64,000 nt of DNA from Streptomyces gardneri. Lineage in GTDB: Bacteria; Actinomycetota; Actinomycetes; Streptomycetales; Streptomycetaceae. Shown one piece after another: positions 38,385 to 46,273 of the stretch (the first letter of the stretch is position 1; each line of letters begins with the position of its first letter). Location of the stretch: the NCBI RefSeq assembly GCF_006539185.1, contig NZ_BJMN01000021.1, positions 118,261 to 182,260 on the forward strand. Reading direction: 5' to 3'. Both the position numbers and the translations under genes were made by a program. Below the pieces are notes generated by a model. The model saw nothing but the letters and a program-made list of their open reading frames with translations. It had not been told where the DNA came from and made no database searches.

Positions 38385-39013
38385 TGACCGCCCGCGTGGA
38401 CCACCTCGTCACCTCCGGCACCTTCAGCCTCGACGGCGGCACCTGGGACGTCGACAACAACGTCTGGATCGTCGGCGACGACACCGAGGCCGTCGTCATC
38501 GACGCCGCCCACGACGCCGAGGCGATCCTCGCCGCCCTCGACGGCCGCGCCCTGCGCGCCATCATCTGCACCCACGCCCACAACGACCACATCGACGCGG
38601 CCCCGGCGCTCGCGGCCGCCACCGGCGCCCGCGTCCTGCTTCACCCCGCCGACCAGCCGCTGTGGAAGCAGACCCACCCCGATCACACCCCGGACGGCGA
38701 ACTGGCCGACGGTCAGGTCCTCACGATCGCCGGCACCGACCTCGTGGTCCTCCACACCCCGGGCCACGCCCCCGGCGCGGTCTCCCTGCACGCCCCGGAC
38801 CTGGGCACGGTCTTCACCGGCGACACGCTCTTCCAGGGCGGCCCCGGCGCGACGGGCCGGTCCTTCTCGGACTTCCCGACGATCGTCGACTCGATCCGCG
38901 AGAAGCTCCTGACCCTGCCCCCGGAGACGATCGTCCGCACCGGCCACGGCGACCCGACGACGATCGGCGCCGAGGCCCCGCACCTCCAGGAATGGATCAA
39001 CCGCGGCCACTGA
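38384..39013 (+). CDS. MBL-fold hydrolase coupled to mscR, probable S-formylmycothiol hydrolase
   Basis: A 209-residue glyoxalase II-like protein. Zinc motif THAHNDHIDAA (HXHXDH), then HTPGHAPGAVSLH, FTGDTLFQGGPGATGRSFSDF and RTGHGDPTTIG complete the binuclear site. The start ATG overlaps the stop of mscR (ATGA), the tightest form of translational coupling. Formyl-mycothiol, the product of MscR, needs a thioester hydrolase; a glyoxalase II-like protein in this position is the natural candidate, in the role of FGH in glutathione organisms. This role is inferred from context. Confidence 0.85.
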   Translation: MTARVDHLVTSGTFSLDGGTWDVDNNVWIVGDDTEAVVIDAAHDAEAILAALDGRALRAIICTHAHNDHIDAAPALAAATGARVLLHPADQPLWKQTHPDHTPDGELADGQVLTIAGTDLVVLHTPGHAPGAVSLHAPDLGTVFTGDTLFQGGPGATGRSFSDFPTIVDSIREKLLTLPPETIVRTGHGDPTTIGAEAPHLQEWINRGH

Positions 39014-39923
39014 GAGCCAGCCGGCTCTCGAACCGCACCTCGTCACCCGTGAACGGGTCGGTGAACTCCAGCGTCCGCGCGAGCAGTTGCAGCGGACGCG
39101 AGAAGTCCTCCGGCCCGTCCGCACGCACCACCGGATAGACCGGATCGTGCAGGATCGGCAGCCCCAGCGCGTTCATGTGCACCCGCAGCTGATGCGTCCG
39201 CCCGGTGACGGGCACGAGCCGGTACCACCCGAGCCCTCCCGCGCTCCGGAGCAGCTCGATCCGGCTCTCGCTGTTCGGCTCGCCCGGTACCTCCCGGGCG
39301 GCCATCACCCCGCGCTCCTTCTCGATACGGCTCCGCACGGTCACCGGCAGCTCCACCGCCGGGTCGTACGGCGCCACCGCCTCGTACTCCTTGCGCACGA
39401 GCCGGTCCCGGAAGAGCGTCTGGTACGCCCCCCGGTCCTCCTCCCGTACGACGAAGAGCACGAGCCCCGCCGTCAGCCGGTCCAGCCGGTGCGCGGGCTG
39501 GAGGCGCGGCAGCCCCAGCTCCCGCCGCAGCCGGGCCATCGCCGTCTCCGTGACGTGCCGCCCCCGGGGCATCGTCGCCAGAAAATGCGGCTTGTCCACG
39601 ACCAGGATCCGCTCGTCCCGGTGGACGATCCCGATGTCGAAGGGGACCGGCACCTCGGCCGGGAAGTCCCGGTGGAACCACAGGTACCGCCCCACGGTGT
39701 ACGGCTCGTCCCCGGCCACCGGCCCGTCGACCCCGACGAACCGTCCCTGCCGCAGCATCTCCTCGACCCGCCCGGCCCCCACGGCCGCCGCGTACCGGTC
39801 GAGCAGGTGGTCCCGCACGGTCGTCCAGACCCCGTCCGGATCCTCCGGCAGCCGCACCCGCACGGGGTCGATCCCGTCCCGCTGGGGGAGCGGCGCGGCC
39901 GGCGCCTTCGCTCTCCGTCTCAC
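38997..39923 (-). CDS. RluA-family pseudouridine synthase
   Basis: A 308-residue RNA-modifying enzyme. The catalytic block HRLDRLTAGLVLFVVREEDRGAYQTLF contains HRLDRXTXG with its Asp, followed by RVEKEY-type VRKEYEAV and GRTHQLRVHMNALGLPILHDPVYP. The N-terminal 90 residues (including VGRYLWFHRDFPAEVPVPFDIGIVHRDERILVVDKPHFLATMPRGRHVTETA) are typical. It isomerises uridine in 23S rRNA or tRNA; the site is unknown. The GTG start sits after GGCGGAGC, and a longer frame runs through a terminator and tRNA so is false. Its 3' end overlaps the convergent MBL gene by 17 bases. Confidence 0.9.
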   Translation of the reverse strand: MRRRAKAPAAPLPQRDGIDPVRVRLPEDPDGVWTTVRDHLLDRYAAAVGAGRVEEMLRQGRFVGVDGPVAGDEPYTVGRYLWFHRDFPAEVPVPFDIGIVHRDERILVVDKPHFLATMPRGRHVTETAMARLRRELGLPRLQPAHRLDRLTAGLVLFVVREEDRGAYQTLFRDRLVRKEYEAVAPYDPAVELPVTVRSRIEKERGVMAAREVPGEPNSESRIELLRSAGGLGWYRLVPVTGRTHQLRVHMNALGLPILHDPVYPVVRADGPEDFSRPLQLLARTLEFTDPFTGDEVRFESRLALSGRG

Positions 39924-39958
39924 CGCTCCGCCTCGTGCCGCACGTACGTAACGCAAGA

Positions 39959-39989
39959 AGTCCCGGTCGAGATGATCTCGACCGGGACT
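39959..39989 (-). terminator. Terminator of the tRNA-Leu
   Basis: AGTCCCGGTCGAGAT and ATCTCGACCGGGACT, 15 perfect pairs about one central base, 6 bases beyond the tRNA 3' end. The minus strand continues TCTTGCG, a short T-rich tail. Confidence 0.85.
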
Positions 39990-39994
39990 CCGTG

Positions 39995-40082
39995 TGGTGT
40001 CCGAGGGGGGACTTGAACCCCCACGCCCGATAAAGGGCACTAGCACCTCAAGCTAGCGCGTCTGCCATTCCGCCACCCGGAC
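39995..40082 (-). tRNA. tRNA-Leu (anticodon GAG), CCA encoded
   Basis: Reads on the minus strand from GTCCGGGTGGCGGAATGGC. The acceptor stem GUCCGGG pairs with CUCGGAC, the anticodon stem CUAGC/GCUAG encloses UUGAGGU, giving anticodon GAG for CUC/CUU codons. A long variable arm (class II, as expected for Leu), T-arm GGGGGUUCAAGUCCCCC, discriminator A and genomic CCA are present. It is transcribed alone. Confidence 0.95.
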
Positions 40083-40291
40083 AAGGTGTCTTGTCTTCCG
40101 GGCCGCTGGGCCCTTCCGACGAGGGAAACAATAGCAAACATTCGAGGGGGTCGATCACCACCTTTCCCGGGCCCCCGTCATGTGACGGGCGCGTGTCGGC
40201 CGACGGGCGCCCTTGGGCGGCGAGGGGGCCACGCGGGAGGATGGGGGCGACCACCAGCAACCACGTGGGGCACGTAGTGGGAGGAAGCAGA

Positions 40292-41617
40292 GTGAGCGAG
40301 TCGAACACGGCGCGGGGCATCACCGGCGAGAATGAGGTCGTCGATCTCTGTCGTGACCTCATCCGCATCGACACCAGCAACTACGGCGACCACTCCGGCC
40401 CGGGCGAGCGGGCGGCGGCCGAGTACGTCGCCGAGAAGCTCGCGGAGGTCGGACTCGAGCCGAAGATCATCGAGTCGCACAAGGGGCGGGCCTCGACCGT
40501 CGCCCGGATCGAGGGCGAGGACCCGTCCCGCCCGGCCCTGCTCATCCACGGCCACACCGACGTCGTTCCGGCCAACGCCGAGGACTGGACCCACCACCCC
40601 TTCTCGGGCGAGATCGCCGACGGCTGTGTCTGGGGCCGCGGCGCCGTCGACATGAAGGACATGGACGCGATGACCCTCGCGGTCGTCCGCGACCGGATGC
40701 GCAGCGGCCGCAAGCCCCCGCGCGACATCGTCCTCGCGTTCCTCGCCGACGAGGAGGCCGGCGGCACGTACGGCGCCCGGCATCTCGTCGACAAGCACCG
40801 GGACCTCTTCGACGGGGTCACGGAGGCGATCGGCGAGGTCGGCGGCTTCTCCTTCACGGTCAACGAGAACCTGCGGCTCTACCTCGTCGAGACGGCCCAG
40901 AAGGGCATGCACTGGATGCGGCTGACCGTCGAGGGCACGGCCGGCCACGGCTCGATGACCAACGACGACAACGCGATCACGGAGCTCTGCGAGGCCGTGG
41001 GCCGCCTCGGCCGCCACCAGTGGCCGGTCAGGGTGACCAAGACCGTGCGCTCCTTCCTCGACGAGCTCTCGGACGCGCTGGGCACCCCGCTCGACCCCGA
41101 GGACATGGACGGCACCCTCGCCAAGCTCGGCGGCATCGCCAAGATGGTCGGCGCCACCCTCCGCAACTCGGCCGCCCCGACCATGCTCGGCGCCGGCTAC
41201 AAGGTGAACGTGATCCCCGGCCAGGCCACGGCGCACGTCGACGGCCGCTTCCTGCCCGGGTACGAGCAGGAGTTCCTGGCCGACCTCGACCGGATCCTCG
41301 GCCCCCGGGTGAAGCGCGAGGACGTGCACGGCGACAAGGCACTGGAGACGAGCTTCGACGGCGCCCTGGTCGACGCCATGCAGCTGGCCCTGCGCGCCGA
41401 GGACCCGATCGCCCGCGCCGTGCCGTACATGCTGTCCGGCGGCACCGACGCCAAGTCCTTCGACGACCTCGGCATCCGCTGCTTCGGCTTCGCGCCGCTC
41501 CAGCTGCCGCCGGAGCTCGACTTCGCCGGCATGTTCCACGGCGTCGACGAGCGCGTGCCGGTCGACGGCCTGAAGTTCGGCGTCCGCGTCCTGGACCGTT
41601 TCCTCGACGCCTGCTGA
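40292..41617 (+). CDS. M20-family metallopeptidase
   Basis: A 441-residue dinuclear zinc hydrolase of the ArgE/DapE/carboxypeptidase G2 family. Metal and catalytic blocks: LLIHGHTDVVPANAEDWTHHPFSGEIADGCVWGRGAVDMKDMDA, FLADEEAGGTYGARHLVDKH and, at the C-terminus, SGGTDAKSFDDLGIRCFGFAPLQ with MFHGVDERVP. It closely follows the conserved actinobacterial dipeptidase/acylase form. It may cleave dipeptides or N-acyl amino acids. The GTG start is preceded by GGAGGAAG. The 209 bases before it hold its promoter and that of the divergent tRNA; no other gene is seen there. Confidence 0.9.
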   Translation: MSESNTARGITGENEVVDLCRDLIRIDTSNYGDHSGPGERAAAEYVAEKLAEVGLEPKIIESHKGRASTVARIEGEDPSRPALLIHGHTDVVPANAEDWTHHPFSGEIADGCVWGRGAVDMKDMDAMTLAVVRDRMRSGRKPPRDIVLAFLADEEAGGTYGARHLVDKHRDLFDGVTEAIGEVGGFSFTVNENLRLYLVETAQKGMHWMRLTVEGTAGHGSMTNDDNAITELCEAVGRLGRHQWPVRVTKTVRSFLDELSDALGTPLDPEDMDGTLAKLGGIAKMVGATLRNSAAPTMLGAGYKVNVIPGQATAHVDGRFLPGYEQEFLADLDRILGPRVKREDVHGDKALETSFDGALVDAMQLALRAEDPIARAVPYMLSGGTDAKSFDDLGIRCFGFAPLQLPPELDFAGMFHGVDERVPVDGLKFGVRVLDRFLDAC

Positions 41618-41662
41618 ATTCGTCCACCCTTTCGTACGTGACCGGAAAGAGTGAATGAACTC

Positions 41663-41679
41663 GGGGGCTCGTAGCCCCC
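41663..41679 (+). terminator. Short terminator hairpin after the peptidase
   Basis: GGGGGCT / AGCCCCC with loop CGT, followed by TCCATTCC; 45 bases after the peptidase stop and before the chaplin promoter. Confidence 0.7.
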
Positions 41680-41745
41680 TCCATTCCCCCTCGTTACAGG
41701 TGGTGCGGTCCGCGGCTGGGATCGCATTGGCAACTAGGAGGAATA

Positions 41746-41979
41746 ATGATCAAGAAGGTCGTCGCTGCTGCGGCTGCCACTGGCGGTCTCGTTCTCGCGG
41801 GTGCGGGCATGGCCGTTGCCGACGCGGGCGCTCAGGGTGCCGCCATCGGTTCCCCCGGCGTGCTCTCGGGCAACGTCGTCCAGGTTCCCGTTCACGTCCC
41901 GGTGAACGTGTGCGGCAACACGGTCTCCGTGATCGGCCTGCTGAACCCCGCCTTCGGCAACACCTGCGTCAACGCCTGA
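41746..41979 (+). CDS. chpH: Short chaplin ChpH
   Basis: A 77-residue secreted amyloid-forming surfactant that coats aerial hyphae and spores and lowers surface tension. Signal peptide 1-25 (MIKKVVAAAAATGGLVLAG..AVADA), then one chaplin domain: SPGVLSGNVVQVPVHVPVNVCGNTVSVIGLLNPAFGNTCVN with the two conserved cysteines. It is nearly the ChpH sequence of S. coelicolor. The start follows AGGAGGAATA. The gene is separated from the long chaplin by a strong hairpin, so the two are probably transcribed apart though developmentally linked. Confidence 0.96.
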   Translation: MIKKVVAAAAATGGLVLAGAGMAVADAGAQGAAIGSPGVLSGNVVQVPVHVPVNVCGNTVSVIGLLNPAFGNTCVNA

Positions 41980-42013
41980 CGTTGTGCCTCGCCCCGTGAG
42001 GGTGTGAGCCGGT

Positions 42014-42050
42014 CCGGCCCCGGAGTGCGTGCCATGCACTCCGGGGCCGG
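42014..42050 (+). terminator. Terminator after chpH
   Basis: CCGGCCCCGGAGTGC / GCACTCCGGGGCCGG, 15 perfect pairs, 7-base loop GTGCCAT, followed by TGGCCATTTC. Confidence 0.9.
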
Positions 42051-42134
42051 TGGCCATTTCCGCCCCGGGATCTCCACCCGGTGGCGCTCTTTCGAAGCCG
42101 AGAAGGCGAGAGCCGAAAAGGCAGGGAACAAGCT

Positions 42135-42986
42135 ATGCGACAGGTCACGCGCAAAGGACTCATCACCGTAGCGGCCGCGGGCGGCGTATTCGCCGCCGTC
42201 GGCGGCGGTTACGCGCACGCGGATTCCGGTGCGAGCGGTACTGCATCGAATTCCCCGGGCGTCGCGTCCGGAAACTCCGTCCAGGTTCCGGTACACGTAC
42301 CGGTGAACGCCTGCGGCAACACCGTCAACGTCGTCGGACTGCTGAATCCGGCGATGGGCAACAAGTGTGCCAACACCTCCAAGCCCGGCAAGCCGGGCGG
42401 CGGCTCCTCCGCCGGCGGGCACACGAGCAACTCTCCCGGCGTGGGCTCGGGCAACACGGTGCAGGTGCCGGTCGACGTCCCGGTGAACGTGTGCGGCAAC
42501 AGCGTCACGGGCATCGGCCTGGGCAACGCCGCCGCGGGCAACGGCTGCGGCAACGGCATCGAGCCGACGCACCCGGGTAACCCTGGTAACCCGGGGAACC
42601 CTGGGAATCCGGGTAACCCCGGTAACCCTGGGAATCCGGGCAACCCTGGTAACCCTGGGAATCCCGGTAACCCGGGTAACCCCGGTAACCCTGGGAATCC
42701 GGGCAACCCCGGTAACCCCGGCAACCCCGGTACTCCGGGCAACCCTGGCACCCCGGGTAACCCCGGTACCCCGGGCACCCCCGGAAACCCCGGTACTCCG
42801 GGAACCGACGACGGCTGGCACACTCCCGGCGCGAACACCCCCGACACGCACGGCCTCACGCAGCCGAGTGCCGTGGAGGAGCTCGCCGAGACCGGGTCCA
42901 GCCCGCTCGGGGCGATCATCCCCGCCGGCGCGGGTCTGCTGCTCGCCGGTGCGCTGATCTACCGCCGCGCCCGCAGCGCGGCCTGA
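42135..42986 (+). CDS. Long chaplin with collagen-like linker and LAETG sorting signal
   Basis: A 283-residue cell-wall-anchored chaplin. Signal peptide 1-30; chaplin domain 1 at about 36-78 (SPGVASGNSVQVPVHVPVNACGN..LLNPAMGNKC), domain 2 at about 98-138 (SPGVGSGNTVQVPVDVPVNVCGN..GNGC). Then comes a 78-residue stretch of 26 unbroken Pro-Gly-Asn/Thr triplets, a short spacer, LAETG at 250-254, a membrane helix and RRARSAA. Long chaplins (ChpA-C) carry two domains and LAXTG for class E sortases, so the frame is standard; the collagen-like Gly-X-Pro linker is not. ATG MRQVTRKG is taken, the upstream frame lacking an RBS. Confidence 0.93.
   Translation: MRQVTRKGLITVAAAGGVFAAVGGGYAHADSGASGTASNSPGVASGNSVQVPVHVPVNACGNTVNVVGLLNPAMGNKCANTSKPGKPGGGSSAGGHTSNSPGVGSGNTVQVPVDVPVNVCGNSVTGIGLGNAAAGNGCGNGIEPTHPGNPGNPGNPGNPGNPGNPGNPGNPGNPGNPGNPGNPGNPGNPGNPGNPGNPGTPGNPGTPGNPGTPGTPGNPGTPGTDDGWHTPGANTPDTHGLTQPSAVEELAETGSSPLGAIIPAGAGLLLAGALIYRRARSAA
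42573..42806 (+). repeat. 26 tandem 9-base repeats coding Pro-Gly-Asn/Thr
   Basis: Units such as CCGGGTAAC, CCTGGTAAC, CCGGGGAAC and CCTGGGAAT run without interruption inside the long chaplin. Asn codons dominate, with Thr codons (CCGGGTACC type) interspersed near the 3' end. Such arrays expand and contract by slippage, so copy number probably differs among strains. Confidence 0.95.
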
Positions 42987-43006
42987 TCGGACCGCACCAC
43001 GCACGG

Positions 43007-43031
43007 GGGCCCCGCACACGGCGGGGCCCCT
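43007..43031. terminator. Terminator after the long chaplin
   Basis: GGGGCCCCGC / GCGGGGCCCC, 10 pairs, loop ACACG, followed by TTCTCGTT. It also lies just past the end of the convergent small gene. Confidence 0.9.
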
Positions 43032-43040
43032 TCTCGTTAC

Positions 43041-43229
43041 CTACCAGGTCGCCCGGATCTGGCGGATGATCCGCCGCTTCAACCGCACTCTGCGGCTCCC
43101 GTCCCGGTGCAGGCTCAGACGGTCCAACTCCCAGTGTCCGTACTCGGCATGGTCGGTCAGCAGCCGCGTCGCCTCCTTGCGGGAGACACCGCGCGGCACG
43201 TACACGTCGACAAATTCGTATTCCGGCAT
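43041..43229 (-). CDS. DUF5703-family small protein
   Basis: A 62-residue conserved actinobacterial protein of unknown function: MPEYEFVDVYVPRGVSRKEATRLLTDHAEYGHWELDRLSLHRDGSRRVRLKRRIIRQ, matching the DUF5703 family. It is basic at the C-terminus and soluble. Convergent with the chaplin gene, divergent from the next; 47 bases separate the two start codons. Confidence 0.8.
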   Translation of the reverse strand: MPEYEFVDVYVPRGVSRKEATRLLTDHAEYGHWELDRLSLHRDGSRRVRLKRRIIRQIRATW

Positions 43230-43276
43230 CGCATCTATTGTGCGGGCACGGGCCCGCTACGGATAGCGTGCGTTCC

Positions 43277-43969
43277 ATGTCTGATGCTGCGCAGCCCACC
43301 GCTGCCGAGGTACGTGCCGCCGCCGAGGCGGTCAAAGCCGCACTGGACCGTCACCTCGCGGCGGTCGAACGCCGCACGGGGGACGACGACAAGGCCGTCT
43401 ACGAGGCCTTCAACGCCCTCGCGGCGGCGGCCGAGGAGTACGACGAACTGCTCTACGACCGCTACGACGAGGTCACCCCCTTCGAGATCCCCGGAGCGGA
43501 CGGCGCCCTGCCGCCCTATGCCGGACCTGACGAACCTCACGCCCTCAGCCTCCTGATCCGCCGCGACTACGCCGTGGCGGAACCGCAGCGTCTGTTCGCC
43601 CAGGCGCGGCGCGTCGCCGAGCTCGACGGCGAGGCCGACCCGACCGGGACGGCGGCCAGGGCCGACGTCTCCCCCCTCGCCGCGCTCGGGGTCCTCTTCG
43701 GGGAGTACGAACCCGACGAGATCGCCTCCCGGCACAAGGAGTTCGGCCTGGAGGAGGGCGACTCCACGCTCTGGGTCACAGCGGCCGAGGAGCTCCCGGA
43801 GCCGGGGGAGTGGCTCAACGCCCCCTTCGAGCACGCCGATCCGGAGCGGATCGTCTGCCGCTTCGACGTCAGCTCCGTCTTCGACGAGCAAGAGGACGAT
43901 CACGAGGACGAACACGACGACGGGACCTACGGGGTGGCCGCGCCCACGGCGGCGGTCGACGGCTCCTGA
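43277..43969 (+). CDS. Conserved acidic hypothetical protein
   Basis: A 230-residue cytosolic protein, strongly acidic, with a helical N-terminal half (AEVRAAAEAVKAALDRHLAAVERR) and a C-terminal tail rich in Asp/Glu/His (DEQEDDHEDEHDD). No recognised domain. It looks like a Streptomyces-specific family, always close to the DUF5703 gene and the chaplin genes in my memory of these genomes. The ATG is the first with the conserved start MSDAAQPT. It ends in a strong bidirectional hairpin. Confidence 0.7.
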   Translation: MSDAAQPTAAEVRAAAEAVKAALDRHLAAVERRTGDDDKAVYEAFNALAAAAEEYDELLYDRYDEVTPFEIPGADGALPPYAGPDEPHALSLLIRRDYAVAEPQRLFAQARRVAELDGEADPTGTAARADVSPLAALGVLFGEYEPDEIASRHKEFGLEEGDSTLWVTAAEELPEPGEWLNAPFEHADPERIVCRFDVSSVFDEQEDDHEDEHDDGTYGVAAPTAAVDGS

Positions 43970-43974
43970 GGAGA

Positions 43975-44020
43975 CGGCGGAGGGCCGGGACACCGCATGC
44001 GGTGCTCCGGCCCTCCGCCG
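43975..44020. terminator. Bidirectional terminator hairpin
   Basis: Outer stem CGGCGGAGGGCCGG / CCGGCCCTCCGCCG, inner GCACCGCATGCGGTGC-like dyad. It lies between convergent genes and serves both. Confidence 0.92.
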
Positions 44021-44047
44021 CTTCAGGACCTTCCGGATCCTGTGTCT

Positions 44048-46273
44048 CTACTCCTCGGGTGTGGCGAGGAGCCCCTCCAGGAGCGGGCGCAGCCGCGTCG
44101 TGCGCTCCGGGGCGACCCCCTCGGCCACCGCGCGGGCCAGTGCCTGGTCCACGCCGTGCACGACCGACAGATGGCGCTCCGCCCTGCCGAAGGCCGTGTA
44201 CACCCACGCGCGGCTCAGGCCCGCCGCCGCGTCCCCGGGCAGCACCGCGACCACCGCGGGCCAGCGCGTCCCCGCGGCCTGGTGCGCGGTGAGCGCCCAG
44301 CCGTGCCGCAGCGCCGACTCCACCCGGTCCTTCGGTACGAGGACGTCCTCGTCCCCGCACCGCAACCGCAGGCCCTCGGCGTCGGCCGACACGACCGTCC
44401 CCGTCACCGTCCGGCCCGGCACCGGCGCGTACGCCACCCGGTCCCCGGGGTCGTAGCCGCCGAAGCGGCCGGGACCGGGGTTGAGCCGCTGCTTGAGGGC
44501 CGCGTTCAGCGCGCGGGTGCCCGCCGAGCCGCCGTGGCCGACCGTGACCACCTGGGTCTGCTCGGACGGCACGCCGATCGCCCGCGGCACCGAGTCCGCC
44601 ACCAGCTGGACGGTGCGGTGCACGGCCTCGCCGGCGTCCCGCACGGGGACGATCACGACCTCCTTGCCGGGGGCCTCGACCTGGTTCAGCTCGCCGACGC
44701 CGATGCCCGACACGAGCTCGCCGAGCGGCCCCGGATCGGGCACGCGCGAGGCGATCCGCGGGCACACCCGGGCGGCGAGCGCGTCGGTGAAGACCCGGCC
44801 CGCACCCGGCGCCCCCAGGACCTCGGGGTCGCCGCTCAGCACCAGCCGGCAGCCGTCCGGCAGGGACTCCACGAGCATCGCGGCCGTCTCCACGTCGAGC
44901 TGCGGCGCGTCGAGGACGGCAAGCACGTCCAGGGCGAAGGCGCCCTCCTCGTCGCGACCGGGACCGGTGGCACCGGAGAGCAGCGCGGCCACCGTCACCG
45001 CGTCCGCCCCGGCGGCGCCGAGCGCCCGCCGCCCGTCCTCCGAGTGGACCGCGACCAGGGCGCGCAGACCCCGCTCGCGGGCCGCCGCGACGAGCGCGAC
45101 CGGCTCGGCGCGGGCGGCCTCGCCGCCCGTGTGCAGGACGAGTCCGTGCTCACCGGCGGCGCGGTCGAGCTCGGCACCCTCCCAGGCGTCGGCGGTGGCG
45201 GTCCTGACGAGCCGGGCGAGACCGTCCGCGAGGCTCTCCTCCGCGAGCGCGTACCGGTCGAGCCCGAGCAGGACGGGCGCGGCCGGCTCCTCGGCCGCCT
45301 CGGCGGGCTCCTCCTCGTCCGTGTCGGTGTCCTCCGCAGGCTCCTCCCGCTCCTCCTGCTCCTCCTGGAAGACGAGTACGGCGCCCTCGGAGACGGCCAC
45401 CTCGACGGCCTTGTCCGGATCGGGCACCGTGAGCCGGGCGAGCCCGGCGCGCAGGGCCTGGAGCTCCAGGGCGGTGTGCCCCTGGAGCGCGGCCTGCTCA
45501 AGGAGCCAGACGGTCAGGGCGACGGTCCGGCGGGGATCGTCGGGCCCGCACGCGGAGCCGAGCAGCGCCCGTGCGAAACCGTCGGCCTGCTCCGGTCGTA
45601 CGCCGGGCACGGCGAGGAGCTGCCAGGGGTCCTCGGACAGCGCCGCGGCGGCGGCCTCGCCGAGCACGGCGGCGACCTGTCCGGCGAGCGCCTCGGGCGC
45701 GCCGCCCCGGGCCAGGACCTCCCGCACGGCCGCTGTGGTGCCCGGCGCCGGCGTCGGCGCCGTGTTCCGTACGGGGGGCCGCACGGTCATGGCCGGGGCG
45801 GCCTCGGGGGCGGGACGCCGGGGCGCGGGCTCCGGAGCCTCGTAGAACGCGCTGCCCGTGGCCGCGCCGCCCTCGACGGCCCGGACCGCGGCGAGGAGGT
45901 CGGCCGCCGTGCCGCTCAGCTTGGCGCCGCTCGCGACAGGGCCCTCCTTCTCGGCCTTCCGCGCCTCGATCCGGGCCCGCAGCTCACGCTGCGCGGCGAG
46001 CTCGGCCTGCGCGTCGCTCAGCTCGGGCGTGTCGGAAGCCTCGGAGGCCTCGGCGGCGGCCGTCCCGGCCTCGGTGTCGGGAGTCTCCGACTCGGCCTCG
46101 GCGGCCTCACCGGTCTCGGCGGCCTCTGCCGTCTCGGCGGGCTCACCGGACTCTGCGGGTCCGGTGGCCTCGGCTCCCTCTCGTACGTCCTCGGCGGGCT
46201 CCGCGACAGGCTCGTCGATGGGGGCCACGGCCTCGGGTGCCTCGGGCGCGGTCTCCCCGGCAGGCTCGGTCAC
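44048..46273 (-). CDS. RecD2-like protein with degenerate ATPase motifs
   Basis: A 741-residue protein related to RecD2/TraA helicases. A long acidic Glu/Ala/Thr-rich tail (1-100) is followed by an HhH-like region (about 190-260). The helicase core has lost the key residues: the P-loop position reads LVLHTGGEAARA (near 381) with no GKT/S, and the Walker B position reads VLAVLDAPQLD (near 455) instead of DEASM. Other motifs survive: LVLSGDPEVLGAPGAGRVF, the SAGTRALNAALKQRLNPG block, and ALTAHQAAGTRWPAVV near 658. It likely no longer hydrolyses ATP. Its GTG start overlaps the stop of the upstream aldo/keto reductase (GTGA), so it is translationally coupled to it. Confidence 0.82.
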   Translation of the reverse strand: MTEPAGETAPEAPEAVAPIDEPVAEPAEDVREGAEATGPAESGEPAETAEAAETGEAAEAESETPDTEAGTAAAEASEASDTPELSDAQAELAAQRELRARIEARKAEKEGPVASGAKLSGTAADLLAAVRAVEGGAATGSAFYEAPEPAPRRPAPEAAPAMTVRPPVRNTAPTPAPGTTAAVREVLARGGAPEALAGQVAAVLGEAAAAALSEDPWQLLAVPGVRPEQADGFARALLGSACGPDDPRRTVALTVWLLEQAALQGHTALELQALRAGLARLTVPDPDKAVEVAVSEGAVLVFQEEQEEREEPAEDTDTDEEEPAEAAEEPAAPVLLGLDRYALAEESLADGLARLVRTATADAWEGAELDRAAGEHGLVLHTGGEAARAEPVALVAAARERGLRALVAVHSEDGRRALGAAGADAVTVAALLSGATGPGRDEEGAFALDVLAVLDAPQLDVETAAMLVESLPDGCRLVLSGDPEVLGAPGAGRVFTDALAARVCPRIASRVPDPGPLGELVSGIGVGELNQVEAPGKEVVIVPVRDAGEAVHRTVQLVADSVPRAIGVPSEQTQVVTVGHGGSAGTRALNAALKQRLNPGPGRFGGYDPGDRVAYAPVPGRTVTGTVVSADAEGLRLRCGDEDVLVPKDRVESALRHGWALTAHQAAGTRWPAVVAVLPGDAAAGLSRAWVYTAFGRAERHLSVVHGVDQALARAVAEGVAPERTTRLRPLLEGLLATPEE

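Noticed and set aside
39923..40046. Longer start for the pseudouridine synthase
   Set aside because: The extension reads through the tRNA terminator and into the tRNA gene, so the GTG at 39923 is used.
42573..42806. Tandem repeats as a CRISPR array
   Set aside because: Units are 9 bases, contiguous with no spacers, in frame inside a chaplin gene, and no cas genes are present.
43238..43277. Upstream GTG start for the acidic hypothetical protein
   Set aside because: The extension covers the promoter of the divergent DUF5703 gene and lacks an RBS; ATG at 43277 fits better.
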